Shown here: in pieces, positions 1 to 6,810 of the stretch
How the letters are laid out: the number at the start of each line of letters is the position of its first letter
Numbering within the stretch: the stretch's first letter is position 1
Assembly: GCA_964424205.1 (NCBI GenBank)
Contig: CAYRIF010000111.1
Coordinates: forward strand, 1 to 11,228
DNA: 11,228 nt
Source: CAYRIF01 sp964424205
Lineage (GTDB): Bacteria; Bacteroidota; Bacteroidia; Cytophagales; Cyclobacteriaceae
Direction of reading: 5' to 3'
Made by a program: the position numbers and the translations under genes
The notes under the pieces: model-generated
Told to the model about the DNA's origin: nothing
The model's input: the letters and a program-made list of their open reading frames with translations, nothing else
The model's database searches: none

Positions 1-793
1 ATAAATGTATCTCTTTCATTGGTTGTAATGAAAATGAACCATACTGCTCTTCTTTGGGAACATTCTTATCTAACAATTCCTTCAGGCGAGTGGTTATCCC
101 AGCGCTGTTGGCATGATCGCTTAACAAGCAAAAAGTAGAAAAACTAGCATTCCCCCAACTAGGGTTTTTATAAAAATAGGTGTCTTTAAAAGAAGCAATA
201 ATATTGCAATCCAGTGTGCTATTATTTGGAAAGTCCTTAAACACTCCGGTAATTTCTAATGGAGTGTCGTTATCCACAGTAATCGTTTTCCCTATCGGGT
301 CTTCTGATCCAAAATATTTCTTAGCACTACTTTGCGATAATACCGCTGTATTTGGTCTTTCAATTGCCTTTTTAGCGTCTCCTCTTAAAAAAGTAATATT
401 AAAAATATTGAAAAACTCATTATCTGCCCAATAGAGATTTTTTTCGGTGAAATTGGTATTGCCAGTATGTACAAAAGCGATATCTCCAAAGTTATGTTTC
501 AACATTCTAGTCACTGCTTTGACCTGTGGAATATCATTTTTCATAGCCGGAGCAAGTGCCGCTGGCGCATTACACAAAACCTGTTTTTGACCCTCATAAT
601 CAATGTGAAATAAGACTCTATATATGTTTTGGTTATTGGTATACATGGAATCGAAACTCCGTTCATTAGTGATGAACAAATACAACACAATGGTAATCGC
701 CAAGCCTAAAGAAAGCCCGAGGATGTTAACGGCAGAAAACAATCGATTAGATTTTAAATTCCGCCATGCTATTTTGATATGATTTTTTAACAT
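1..793 (-). CDS. FtsX/MacB-type ABC transporter permease (N-terminal part, cut by window edge)
   Basis: This is the second permease of the exporter operon. Translating the reverse strand from the ATG at 791-793 gives 264 uninterrupted codons that continue past base 1. The protein starts MLKNHIKIAWRNLKSNRLF and is followed by a membrane helix (about residues 19-42). It then has the family motif NERSFDSMYTNNQNIYRV and a MacB_PCD-type extracytoplasmic domain (about 45-264, including VLSQSSAKKYFGSEDPIGK). Family members are near 800 residues with two FtsX domains, so about two thirds is missing here. The start is supported by the conserved N-terminus and by an A-rich leader almost identical to that of the upstream permease (AAATAATT directly before ATG). 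It lies 82 bp downstream of that permease, with an inverted repeat between them, so it is probably cotranscribed. It should share the ATPase at 3310-3987. The substrate is unknown. Confidence 0.93.
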   Translation of the reverse strand, partial: MLKNHIKIAWRNLKSNRLFSAVNILGLSLGLAITIVLYLFITNERSFDSMYTNNQNIYRVLFHIDYEGQKQVLCNAPAALAPAMKNDIPQVKAVTRMLKHNFGDIAFVHTGNTNFTEKNLYWADNEFFNIFNITFLRGDAKKAIERPNTAVLSQSSAKKYFGSEDPIGKTITVDNDTPLEITGVFKDFPNNSTLDCNIIASFKDTYFYKNPSWGNASFSTFCLLSDHANSAGITTRLKELLDKNVPKEEQYGSFSLQPMKEIHL

Positions 794-810
794 AATTATT
801 TGTTTTTTAA

Positions 811-865
811 CTGACAGGTTTTTACCCCTACGCCAAGGCTTCGGTGTACAGGGAAAACCTGTTAG
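811..865. repeat. Imperfect inverted repeat (hairpin) between the two permease genes
   Basis: The outer arms CTGACAGGTTTT (811-822) and AAAACCTGTTAG (854-865) pair at 11 of 12 positions. Inner arms at 825-834 and 843-853 extend the stem around the loop AAGGCTTC. The two non-Watson-Crick positions are G-T on the plus strand, so a plus-strand RNA would form G-U pairs while the operon (minus-strand) RNA would have C-A mismatches. No T-run follows in the operon direction, so it is not an obvious terminator. It could be a dispersed intergenic repeat, or an element that lowers expression of the downstream permease. Confidence 0.6.
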
Positions 866-875
866 TCTTGTTAAT

Positions 876-3266
876 TTATTCTGTTTGTAAACTTTTTACT
901 GGGTTTGCATGCGCTGCTTTCAACGCTTGTATTCCTACGGTCAATCCTGTAACCAAAAATGCAATTAGTCCTCCCAAGCCTAGCATCCACCAGGTGATGT
1001 CTATACTATAGGCAAAACTATCCAACCATGATTTCATCAGCCACCACGCCAACGGAAATGCAATGATGGCAGCAAGTACTACTAACACAATAAAGTCCTT
1101 GGAGAGTAACGTTACAATTTTCGCTACGCCTGCCCCTAACACTTTTCGGATGCCTATTTCTTTAACACGCCTTTTTGCCATGAGCGAAATAAGACCGAAC
1201 ATGCCTAAACAGGAAATGAAAATAGTCATGAAGGCCACAAAATTTATGATTTTCAATATTCCTCCGATTAAAGCGTATTGGTCACTTATTTTATAGCTTA
1301 ATTCCTCTGGAAGAAATTCCTTGCGTGTAGGGATTTTCTTAAAATCGCTTTCAAGCGAGGCAAGTACATTTTTCTCTTGACCCTCAGCAATTCGCAAGCT
1401 CAGATACCGGTTATTACCCAACCCCCGCTTTCCGCCATAATAGTGAATGATAGGCTGTATGCCTGCTTGCATGCTCTGGTAATGAAAATCTTTCATTACC
1501 CCGATTACTTTATAGGTTTTTTCGGACTCCCCTTTCCCAATTAGTGTTTTGTTTTCTATGTCCTTCCATCCCAACGCCTTCATTGCTTTTTGATTGATAA
1601 TGACCGAGTTTTCCTCCGTGGCCTTCAGGCTTTCATCAAAATCACGACCCATCACCAGGGGTATTTCAAAGGTTTTCAAATATGCAGCATCAGCATGTGC
1701 CCATCGTATTCGTACTTCCGCTTTGGTATCCGCATCATAAAAGGTATTGTAATTAAATGTATAGTCTGAAGGCACCATCCTACTTGTTGAAAAACCTAAC
1801 ACATGTGGGTTTGCTTTTAATTTGTCAGCAATGATATTAAAATAGGATGCTGCGGCTTCCTTGTTTTTATATTCTAAGTTGAGCTTTGCGACAACTACAT
1901 TTTTTTCATTGAATCCCAAAGGAGAATTCTTCATAAAACCAATCTGACTATTCAGGATAATGGCTACACATATAAAGAGTATTGCTAGGGCAAACTGTAG
2001 GGTGATGAAAGCGTTTCTTACAAAAAAGTTTCCCTTGGTTGCATCTATTTTTCCTTTGATTGCTGTAGTAATTGGCAATACAATAAACCGCATGGCAGGC
2101 AATATGCTGACAATTAATGTGATGAGAAAACCAAGCCCCAAATAATAGAAAATGACTGGATAATTTTGCTTCGGGTTGAGTTGTATTCTACCGTAGCTTG
2201 CACCAAAAATATCATTGAGCGCATCAAATAACACAGTTACATATAATAGTCCTGCGATGAGTAGTGCGGTAAAAATTAATAGGGCATTCTCCACAAAAAA
2301 TTGGATTAAGACCCCTTTTTTACCGCCCCCTAATACCTTGCGGACTGCAATTTCTTTGGTACGGGCGTACATGATTGATGCATTTAAATTAAGTAGGTTT
2401 ACCAAGACAATGAGTAGCACGAAGATTGCAGTACCAATGGCACCTCGAATGATTACTTTCGACATCGGTGCTAAATCATCTCTTATATTTGAATAGGGCG
2501 CTAGTTTTATGCTTTTAACAGTAGAAGGGTCAACATATTTAGCCGCAACAATGTCCATTACTTGTGCTTCAAACTTTGCAAGATCCGTGGTAGGGCTCAA
2601 GCGTAAAAATGCTACCGAAGAGGTATTGTACCAACTTGTTGCAACAGATTCTCGAAAGTTCGCATCATCATTAAGCAACTCAGTTGTCATCAATACACCA
2701 AGTCGCAATGAAGCATATGGACTGATTGGTGCTAACACTCCTGTCACGGTAAGGCTTAAGCTATCCTCTGCCACTAAGGTTTTTCCAACCGGATTTTCCA
2801 CTCCGAATATACGTTGGCTCGCCTCAGCAGTAAGAACAATTGAATATTTTTTTTGAAGGGCTGTTTCAGGATTACCATGTTGTAAGGGTAGCGTAAAAAC
2901 CTTCAAAAAATCTGTATTTACATACGTTGCATTTTCTTGAAATTCCCTTTCGTTATACTGTAACCACGGGGCATTCCAACCGATGGCTTGCGTGGCTGCC
3001 ATCACATCCGGCGAGGAACGAACGAGCTCATCTAACAGCGGGTATGGTGTTTGTGCCAAAACATCCCCGTTAACGGTGTGTGTCTTTAGGTAATACAATT
3101 CTTCTTTATTTTGAAATGCAGATTCGGCATTATAGTAGGAGTAGACGGCAAACATTTGAGACATGATGCAGGATAGTCCAATGGTAAGTCCAATGAGATT
3201 AAGCATGGAAAGCATTTTATTCTTTCGCAGATTTCTTAGCCCAATTTTAATGTAGTTGTTAAACAT
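876..3266 (-). CDS. ABC exporter permease with duplicated MacB_PCD + FtsX domains (796 aa)
   Basis: This is an inner-membrane permease of the MacB/FtsX superfamily in the long, Bacteroidota-style form where one chain carries two permease halves. The N-terminal signature MFNNYIKIGLRNLRKNKM is followed by helix 1 (about 20-45) and a first extracytoplasmic MacB_PCD domain (about 46-265). Helices lie near 272-298, 322-348 and 370-395, with the cytoplasmic motif EIAVRKVLGGG at 305-315. The second half has a helix at about 418-440, a second extracytoplasmic domain (about 441-655) and helices near 668-693, 724-747 and 757-782, with the matching motif EIGIRKVLGAG at 703-713. The duplicated EIxxRKVLG motif marks the internal repeat. 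It has no ATPase domain of its own; the partner is encoded 43 bp upstream. These permeases usually work by transmitting ATPase motion to the periplasm rather than by carrying substrate through the membrane. The substrate cannot be told from sequence. Confidence 0.95.
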   Translation of the reverse strand: MFNNYIKIGLRNLRKNKMLSMLNLIGLTIGLSCIMSQMFAVYSYYNAESAFQNKEELYYLKTHTVNGDVLAQTPYPLLDELVRSSPDVMAATQAIGWNAPWLQYNEREFQENATYVNTDFLKVFTLPLQHGNPETALQKKYSIVLTAEASQRIFGVENPVGKTLVAEDSLSLTVTGVLAPISPYASLRLGVLMTTELLNDDANFRESVATSWYNTSSVAFLRLSPTTDLAKFEAQVMDIVAAKYVDPSTVKSIKLAPYSNIRDDLAPMSKVIIRGAIGTAIFVLLIVLVNLLNLNASIMYARTKEIAVRKVLGGGKKGVLIQFFVENALLIFTALLIAGLLYVTVLFDALNDIFGASYGRIQLNPKQNYPVIFYYLGLGFLITLIVSILPAMRFIVLPITTAIKGKIDATKGNFFVRNAFITLQFALAILFICVAIILNSQIGFMKNSPLGFNEKNVVVAKLNLEYKNKEAAASYFNIIADKLKANPHVLGFSTSRMVPSDYTFNYNTFYDADTKAEVRIRWAHADAAYLKTFEIPLVMGRDFDESLKATEENSVIINQKAMKALGWKDIENKTLIGKGESEKTYKVIGVMKDFHYQSMQAGIQPIIHYYGGKRGLGNNRYLSLRIAEGQEKNVLASLESDFKKIPTRKEFLPEELSYKISDQYALIGGILKIINFVAFMTIFISCLGMFGLISLMAKRRVKEIGIRKVLGAGVAKIVTLLSKDFIVLVVLAAIIAFPLAWWLMKSWLDSFAYSIDITWWMLGLGGLIAFLVTGLTVGIQALKAAHANPVKSLQTE

Positions 3267-3309
3267 AATTATTTTTTTAGAAGATTCTAATTCATTTCAA
3301 GTTATTGCT

Positions 3310-3987
3310 CTACCTATTCCTACTTTCAGTCACCACTTTTCCATCAAAAAGATTGATGATTCTATGGGCATATTGCGAATCTCTATCCGAGTGCGTTACC
3401 ATCACAATGGTCGTGCCTTCTTGGTTTAGCTCCGTTAATAAATTCATTACCTCAATACCATTTTTTGAATCCAAATTTCCGGTGGGCTCATCTGCCAAAA
3501 TCAATTGTGGTTTGGTGACTACCGCCCTTGCTATTGCCACTCTTTGTTGCTGCCCCCCAGATAATTGTACTGGAAAATGCTTCTTTCGGTGCCCTATTTT
3601 CATTCTTTCTAACACTTCCATCACCTTTTTCTTACGTTCGCTTTTATTCATCTTAAGATAAATCAATGGCAGCTCTACATTTTCAAAAACTGTCAATTCA
3701 TCGATCAGGTTAAAGCTCTGAAACACGAAGCCTAAATTTCCTTTACGTAAGTCGGTTCGTTGTCGCTCTTTAAGATCTGCTACCTCATGACCTGCAAATT
3801 TATAACTGCCCTCCGTTGGATTGTCAAGCATGCCTAAGATGTATAACAAGGTTGATTTTCCACATCCTGAGGGACCCATGATGGCGACAAACTCGCCTTC
3901 CTTCACATGGAGGTGCACATCGTTTAGTGCTAGCGTTTCAATATCTTCAGTACGAAAGCTCTTTTTAAGGTTTATAATTTGTATCAT
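3310..3987 (-). CDS. ABC transporter ATP-binding protein, MacB/LolD family (225 aa)
   Basis: This is the cytoplasmic ATPase that powers the exporter. All nucleotide-binding motifs are present and intact: Walker A GPSGCGKS at 38-45, Q-loop Gln90 (FVFQSFNLI), signature LSGGQ at 142-146, Walker B LILADE at 162-167, D-loop NLDS at 171-174 and the H-loop His199. The length of 225 residues is normal for a free-standing MacB/LolD-class subunit, and the pattern NLGFVFQSFNLIDELTVFENV is typical of the class. The start ATG lies 13 bp after the adaptor gene's stop codon, and the permease starts 43 bp after this gene's stop, so it sits inside the operon. It is the only ATPase gene in the visible part, so it probably serves both permeases. 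LolD itself is an alternative reading on sequence similarity, but the adjacent adaptor and TolC genes favour a MacB-like efflux role. Confidence 0.96.
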   Translation of the reverse strand: MIQIINLKKSFRTEDIETLALNDVHLHVKEGEFVAIMGPSGCGKSTLLYILGMLDNPTEGSYKFAGHEVADLKERQRTDLRKGNLGFVFQSFNLIDELTVFENVELPLIYLKMNKSERKKKVMEVLERMKIGHRKKHFPVQLSGGQQQRVAIARAVVTKPQLILADEPTGNLDSKNGIEVMNLLTELNQEGTTIVMVTHSDRDSQYAHRIINLFDGKVVTESRNR

Positions 3988-4000
3988 TCTTTATGTGTAT

Positions 4001-5254
4001 TTAATTTTTTAAAACTATTTTTTCTGCATCTCCGAAGCTGTCATAGCCAGAGGTTATTACTTTTTCTCCTGCCGTCAAGCCTTCTAGCAATTCATAATAT
4101 CTTGAGTTTTGTTTCCCTATTCTGATGGCTCTTTTTGTGGCGATTTCGCCTGCCTCATCCACTACAAAAACATATTGCCCTCCCGTACTTTGGTAGAAAC
4201 CTCCACGTGGTATCAGCAATGCTTCCTTCGATTCACCTAATTGTAATTTAATATTATAGCTTTGCCCTGCTCTGATTGTTTTTGGTTTTTTATCAGTGAA
4301 TACCAAGTCTACTTTAAATTTTCCATTGCGAACTTCTGGATATACCTTTCTTAATCGTAGCGTATATTCAGTATCATTACGCACCAAGACCGCTGTCAAA
4401 TCACGCCGTACTCGGTCGATGTAGTGTTCATCAATGGTGGCTTCAATTTTAAAGTCTGTTAATACATTTATTTGACCAATCCGTTCTCCACGATTGATGC
4501 TTTGTCCTATTTCGGCATCTAAAAAACCCAACTGACCATCAGCAGGCGCACGCACATTCAGGTAGTCAATTCTTTCATAAACCATGGACAATGTTTTTTT
4601 CATCCTAGCCAAATCTGAGTCTAGTCCTTTGAGTGAAGTGTTTCTTAGTTTATCATCCTGCTGCGTCTGAATTTTGACAATCTCATTTTTCTTTTTAGAA
4701 AGTTCATAATTTTCTTTGGCCGTTAAATACGTCTCTTTGGCTATCAATTCATCCTTATAAAGTGCTGCATTTTGTTCGTACGCTCTTTTTAATTTTGTGA
4801 GTTCGTACTCGGAGGTAACCAAATCTTTTTTACTTTGAATCTGTCTTGTCTCAAAAGTAATTCTAGTACTGCGTAAGTCATTTTGCTTCAGTGCCAGGTT
4901 GTTTTCACTTGCAAGGATTTGCTCATATAAACCACGGTTTTCAAGCCGCAAGATAATATCTCCTTTTTTTACCATGGCGCCTTCCTCTATGCGTTTTTCT
5001 ACCACTCTTCCTCCCTCATAGGCATCCATATAGATGGTTGAAATGGGCGCTACATTTCCATTGATGGTGATGTAATCGTCAAATTTTCCTTGTGTAACTG
5101 TAGCAATGGTCAGCTTGTTCTTGTCTGTTCTAAAAACAGTTTGCGTATCTGCAAATGCTAGTTTCCATACTACGAAAATTGCAAACATCCCAATGGCAAT
5201 ATAAGCTAGATGCTTTTTGGTAAGTCCTTTTTTCTTTTCTATTTTAATGTCCAT
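4001..5254 (-). CDS. Periplasmic adaptor subunit (HlyD/MacA-type membrane fusion protein, 417 aa)
   Basis: This protein links the inner-membrane permease to the outer-membrane channel. A charged N-terminus (MDIKIEKKKGLTKKH) precedes one membrane anchor (about 16-34) with no lipobox. The first lipoyl half-motif (about 79-105, GGRVVEKRIEEGAMVKKGD) is followed by a long, Lys/Glu-rich alpha-helical hairpin (about 107-228). The second lipoyl half (about 231-262) contains VRAPADGQLGFLDAEIGQ. A beta-barrel domain (about 265-340) and a membrane-proximal domain (about 345-417) complete the usual order. The length is normal for the family. The ATG is 7 bp after the channel gene's stop codon, and the A-rich sequence ahead of it is the 3' end of that gene, so the two are very likely translated from one mRNA. 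The hairpin length suits docking to a TolC-family partner such as the one encoded next to it. Confidence 0.95.
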   Translation of the reverse strand: MDIKIEKKKGLTKKHLAYIAIGMFAIFVVWKLAFADTQTVFRTDKNKLTIATVTQGKFDDYITINGNVAPISTIYMDAYEGGRVVEKRIEEGAMVKKGDIILRLENRGLYEQILASENNLALKQNDLRSTRITFETRQIQSKKDLVTSEYELTKLKRAYEQNAALYKDELIAKETYLTAKENYELSKKKNEIVKIQTQQDDKLRNTSLKGLDSDLARMKKTLSMVYERIDYLNVRAPADGQLGFLDAEIGQSINRGERIGQINVLTDFKIEATIDEHYIDRVRRDLTAVLVRNDTEYTLRLRKVYPEVRNGKFKVDLVFTDKKPKTIRAGQSYNIKLQLGESKEALLIPRGGFYQSTGGQYVFVVDEAGEIATKRAIRIGKQNSRYYELLEGLTAGEKVITSGYDSFGDAEKIVLKN

Positions 5255-5261
5255 TTCTAAA

Positions 5262-6611
5262 TTATTTTTTAATATTAAACACAGGTAACCCCATATAAAA
5301 ATTCAATGTTTTTTTCTGAACCATAAGTTTCAGTTTCATTTGTAAATTTACGTTTTGCGCATTGGCATATAGGTTTTTAGATTGGTACAATGCCACCGCA
5401 CTGATTAATCCTTTTTCATATTTTTTTTGTGCAATTTGGAAAGCGAGTAGAAGTGCCACTTCGCTTTGTTTGGTTTGCTCATACTCTTCAACTGATGATT
5501 CATACCCCTGCACTAATTCCTGGATCACTTTGTTCAGCGTTTGTTTTTGAATATTCAAATTATTAGTAGCACGATCTAACGCTATTTTTTGCTGCTTGAT
5601 TTGTGAACGTGAGCGCCAGCGGTTACTAATTGGAATTCGCAAAGACAGCCCAACAAATTGAGAAGCATTGTCTTTTATTTGGGTGTTAAACGGAATGACT
5701 TTTCCAGTGGCATCCACATTGGTTTCAAAGAATCCTGTGCCATAGCCTGCAGAAAGAGACAAAGACGGATAAAGACTTCCTCTGGCTATTGCTATGTCTT
5801 TTCGTGCTGCATGAACTCTCAATTTTTGCGCTTGAATCATCGGCATAAAGGTAACGGCTTCCTCGTAGACAGTGTCCACAGTCATAAACGATGGCGCTTC
5901 TTTCTTGATTAACATTTCTTCAGCTGTATTGATTTGGATTTCAGTTTTATGCTCCAAATTCATCTCTTGTATTAATCGAAGTTGCGCAGCCTTCAAATTA
6001 TTTTTGGCTTGCGTTACTAGTAACTTGTCTGCAATTAATACAGATTCCACTTCATACAGATCAGCACCTGCCTTAATCCCAAGTTCCACTTGTTTTTTTA
6101 CTAAATTATAATTTTTCAGAGAAATATCGACCTGCTCTGTGGAAATTTGCAATTGCCCTTCAAAAAATTGAACATCATAAAATGCGGTCATCACTCTAAA
6201 TGCCAGCATGTACTTTTCTTGTAACGCTTCCTGCTGCGTTGCGTTGTGTAAAAAATTAGTAGAAGCAATGGTATTCAATTTTTGGAAGCCCCTAAAAATG
6301 TCAATGTTCGCATTCAAAGAATAGTTATTAGAGAAAAAATCATTGCTAACTATGGCATTGTTATTCGGATCTACCGACCTACCGTATTGAACAAAATAGC
6401 TGGAATTGGCAGAAACACTAGGCAGCAATGCCCTGAACGACTGCCGATGGCTTTCATTATTCGAGGCGGTGTTATAATTTAAATCATTCAATTGTAGATT
6501 ATGGTGTAGTGCATGGTCAATGCATTGATCTAAAGACCAATTTTCTTGCGCCAATACCTGAGAAGTAATGAAGAGTGTGAAAATTATTAATATGGTATGT
6601 AATCGTTTCAT
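5262..6611 (-). CDS. TolC-family outer membrane efflux protein (449 aa)
   Basis: This is the outer-membrane channel of the tripartite exporter and the first gene of the operon. From the ATG at 6609-6611 the protein begins with a clear signal peptide, MKRLHTILIIFTLFITSQVLA, with probable cleavage before QENW. The mature start NWSLDQCIDHALHHNLQL matches the usual N-terminus of outer membrane efflux proteins. Two OEP-type repeats follow (about 24-215 and 240-440), with the motif YGRSVDPNNNAIV near residue 75 that is common in Bacteroidota TolC homologues. Long coiled-coil segments and a GLISAVALYQSKN motif lie near the C-terminus. The frame stays open six codons further to a TTG at 6627-6629. 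I prefer the ATG because the TTG would put six residues ahead of a signal peptide that is already complete. There is no Shine-Dalgarno sequence; the leader is A-rich. Confidence 0.94.
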   Translation of the reverse strand: MKRLHTILIIFTLFITSQVLAQENWSLDQCIDHALHHNLQLNDLNYNTASNNESHRQSFRALLPSVSANSSYFVQYGRSVDPNNNAIVSNDFFSNNYSLNANIDIFRGFQKLNTIASTNFLHNATQQEALQEKYMLAFRVMTAFYDVQFFEGQLQISTEQVDISLKNYNLVKKQVELGIKAGADLYEVESVLIADKLLVTQAKNNLKAAQLRLIQEMNLEHKTEIQINTAEEMLIKKEAPSFMTVDTVYEEAVTFMPMIQAQKLRVHAARKDIAIARGSLYPSLSLSAGYGTGFFETNVDATGKVIPFNTQIKDNASQFVGLSLRIPISNRWRSRSQIKQQKIALDRATNNLNIQKQTLNKVIQELVQGYESSVEEYEQTKQSEVALLLAFQIAQKKYEKGLISAVALYQSKNLYANAQNVNLQMKLKLMVQKKTLNFYMGLPVFNIKK

Positions 6612-6615
6612 AGTT

Positions 6616-6660
6616 TTATATTGTGACAAACCAATAACTAATCATGTGCCAACAATATAA
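6616..6660. repeat. Inverted repeat with 9-bp arms enclosing the exporter promoter region
   Basis: The arms TTATATTGT (6616-6624) and ACAATATAA (6652-6660) are perfect reverse complements separated by 27 bp. Both promoter candidates for the exporter operon lie between or across the arms. A smaller palindrome, TTGTGACAA (6621-6629), overlaps the proximal arm. This spacing fits two half-sites of an operator better than an RNA hairpin, because transcription would start inside the loop. AT-richness raises the chance of coincidence. Confidence 0.4.
6626..6655 (-). promoter_or_regulatory. Candidate promoter of the exporter operon (sigma-54-like -24/-12, overlapping a sigma-A-like site)
   Basis: Read on the minus strand, TTGGCAC (6652-6646), five bases, then TAGTT (6640-6636) resembles the sigma-54 consensus TGGCAC-N5-TTGCW. 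The -24 half is perfect; the -12 half has GT in place of GC. A start about 12 bases on would give a leader of about 14 nt before the ATG at 6611. The same stretch can be read as a Bacteroidota sigma-A promoter: TTG (6655-6653), 18 bases, then TTGGTTTG (6634-6627), one mismatch from TAnnTTTG. The divergent sigma-54 activator gene favours the first reading, but sequence alone does not settle it. Confidence 0.5.
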
Positions 6661-6735
6661 ACAACTGATTATCAGCATGTTAAATATATTTCTTGGTACG
6701 GTTATTCTAAAAAATGTATAATAAATTGACAGTGA

Positions 6736-6754
6736 GTGTAAAATAATTTTACAC
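6736..6754. promoter_or_regulatory. Perfect 19-bp palindrome, probable binding site (enhancer) of the adjacent regulator
   Basis: GTGTAAAATAATTTTACAC has perfect 9-bp arms around one central base. It is flanked by AGTGA on the left and TCACT on the right, and further out by TTGACAG and CTGTTCAA, giving an extended but gapped dyad. Its centre (6745) is about 108 bp upstream of the -12-like element facing the exporter operon and 66 bp upstream of the regulator's ATG. A dimeric Fis-type helix-turn-helix protein such as the one encoded next door would bind such a site, and the distance suits a sigma-54 enhancer. I found no second copy of the motif in the window. Confidence 0.65.
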
Positions 6755-6810
6755 TTTCTTCACTAGAATCTGTTCAATTTAGTAGTTTTAGGTATTAATT
6801 AATAAAAACA

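Noticed and set aside
3278..3289. Small palindrome TAGAAGATTCTA between the ATPase and permease genes
   Set aside because: Five-base AT-rich arms in an AT-rich leader are expected by chance, and there is no supporting context.
5362..6482. Open frames of 60-85 codons antisense to the TolC-family gene, and similar ones antisense to other genes
   Set aside because: They overlap well-supported genes completely, have no recognisable domains and no own start context; they are shadows of the real coding strand.
1..6611. Calling the exporter a macrolide pump (MacAB-TolC proper)
   Set aside because: The architecture is similar, but the ATPase is not fused to the permease and nothing in the sequence points to the substrate.
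6665..6675. CTGATTATCAG palindrome in the divergent intergenic region
   Set aside because: It has only five-base arms and differs from the 19-bp site; it could be a weak operator but cannot be supported.
6693..6709. Plus-strand TTGGTACGGTTATTCTA resembles a sigma-54 promoter that could drive the regulator gene
   Set aside because: The -12 half lacks GC (TTCTA), and a start there would put the 19-bp palindrome inside the leader rather than upstream as an enhancer.
6783..6790. TAGTTTTA as a sigma-A -7 element for the regulator gene
   Set aside because: It is one mismatch from TAnnTTTG but has no -33 partner at the right spacing; too weak to list as a feature.
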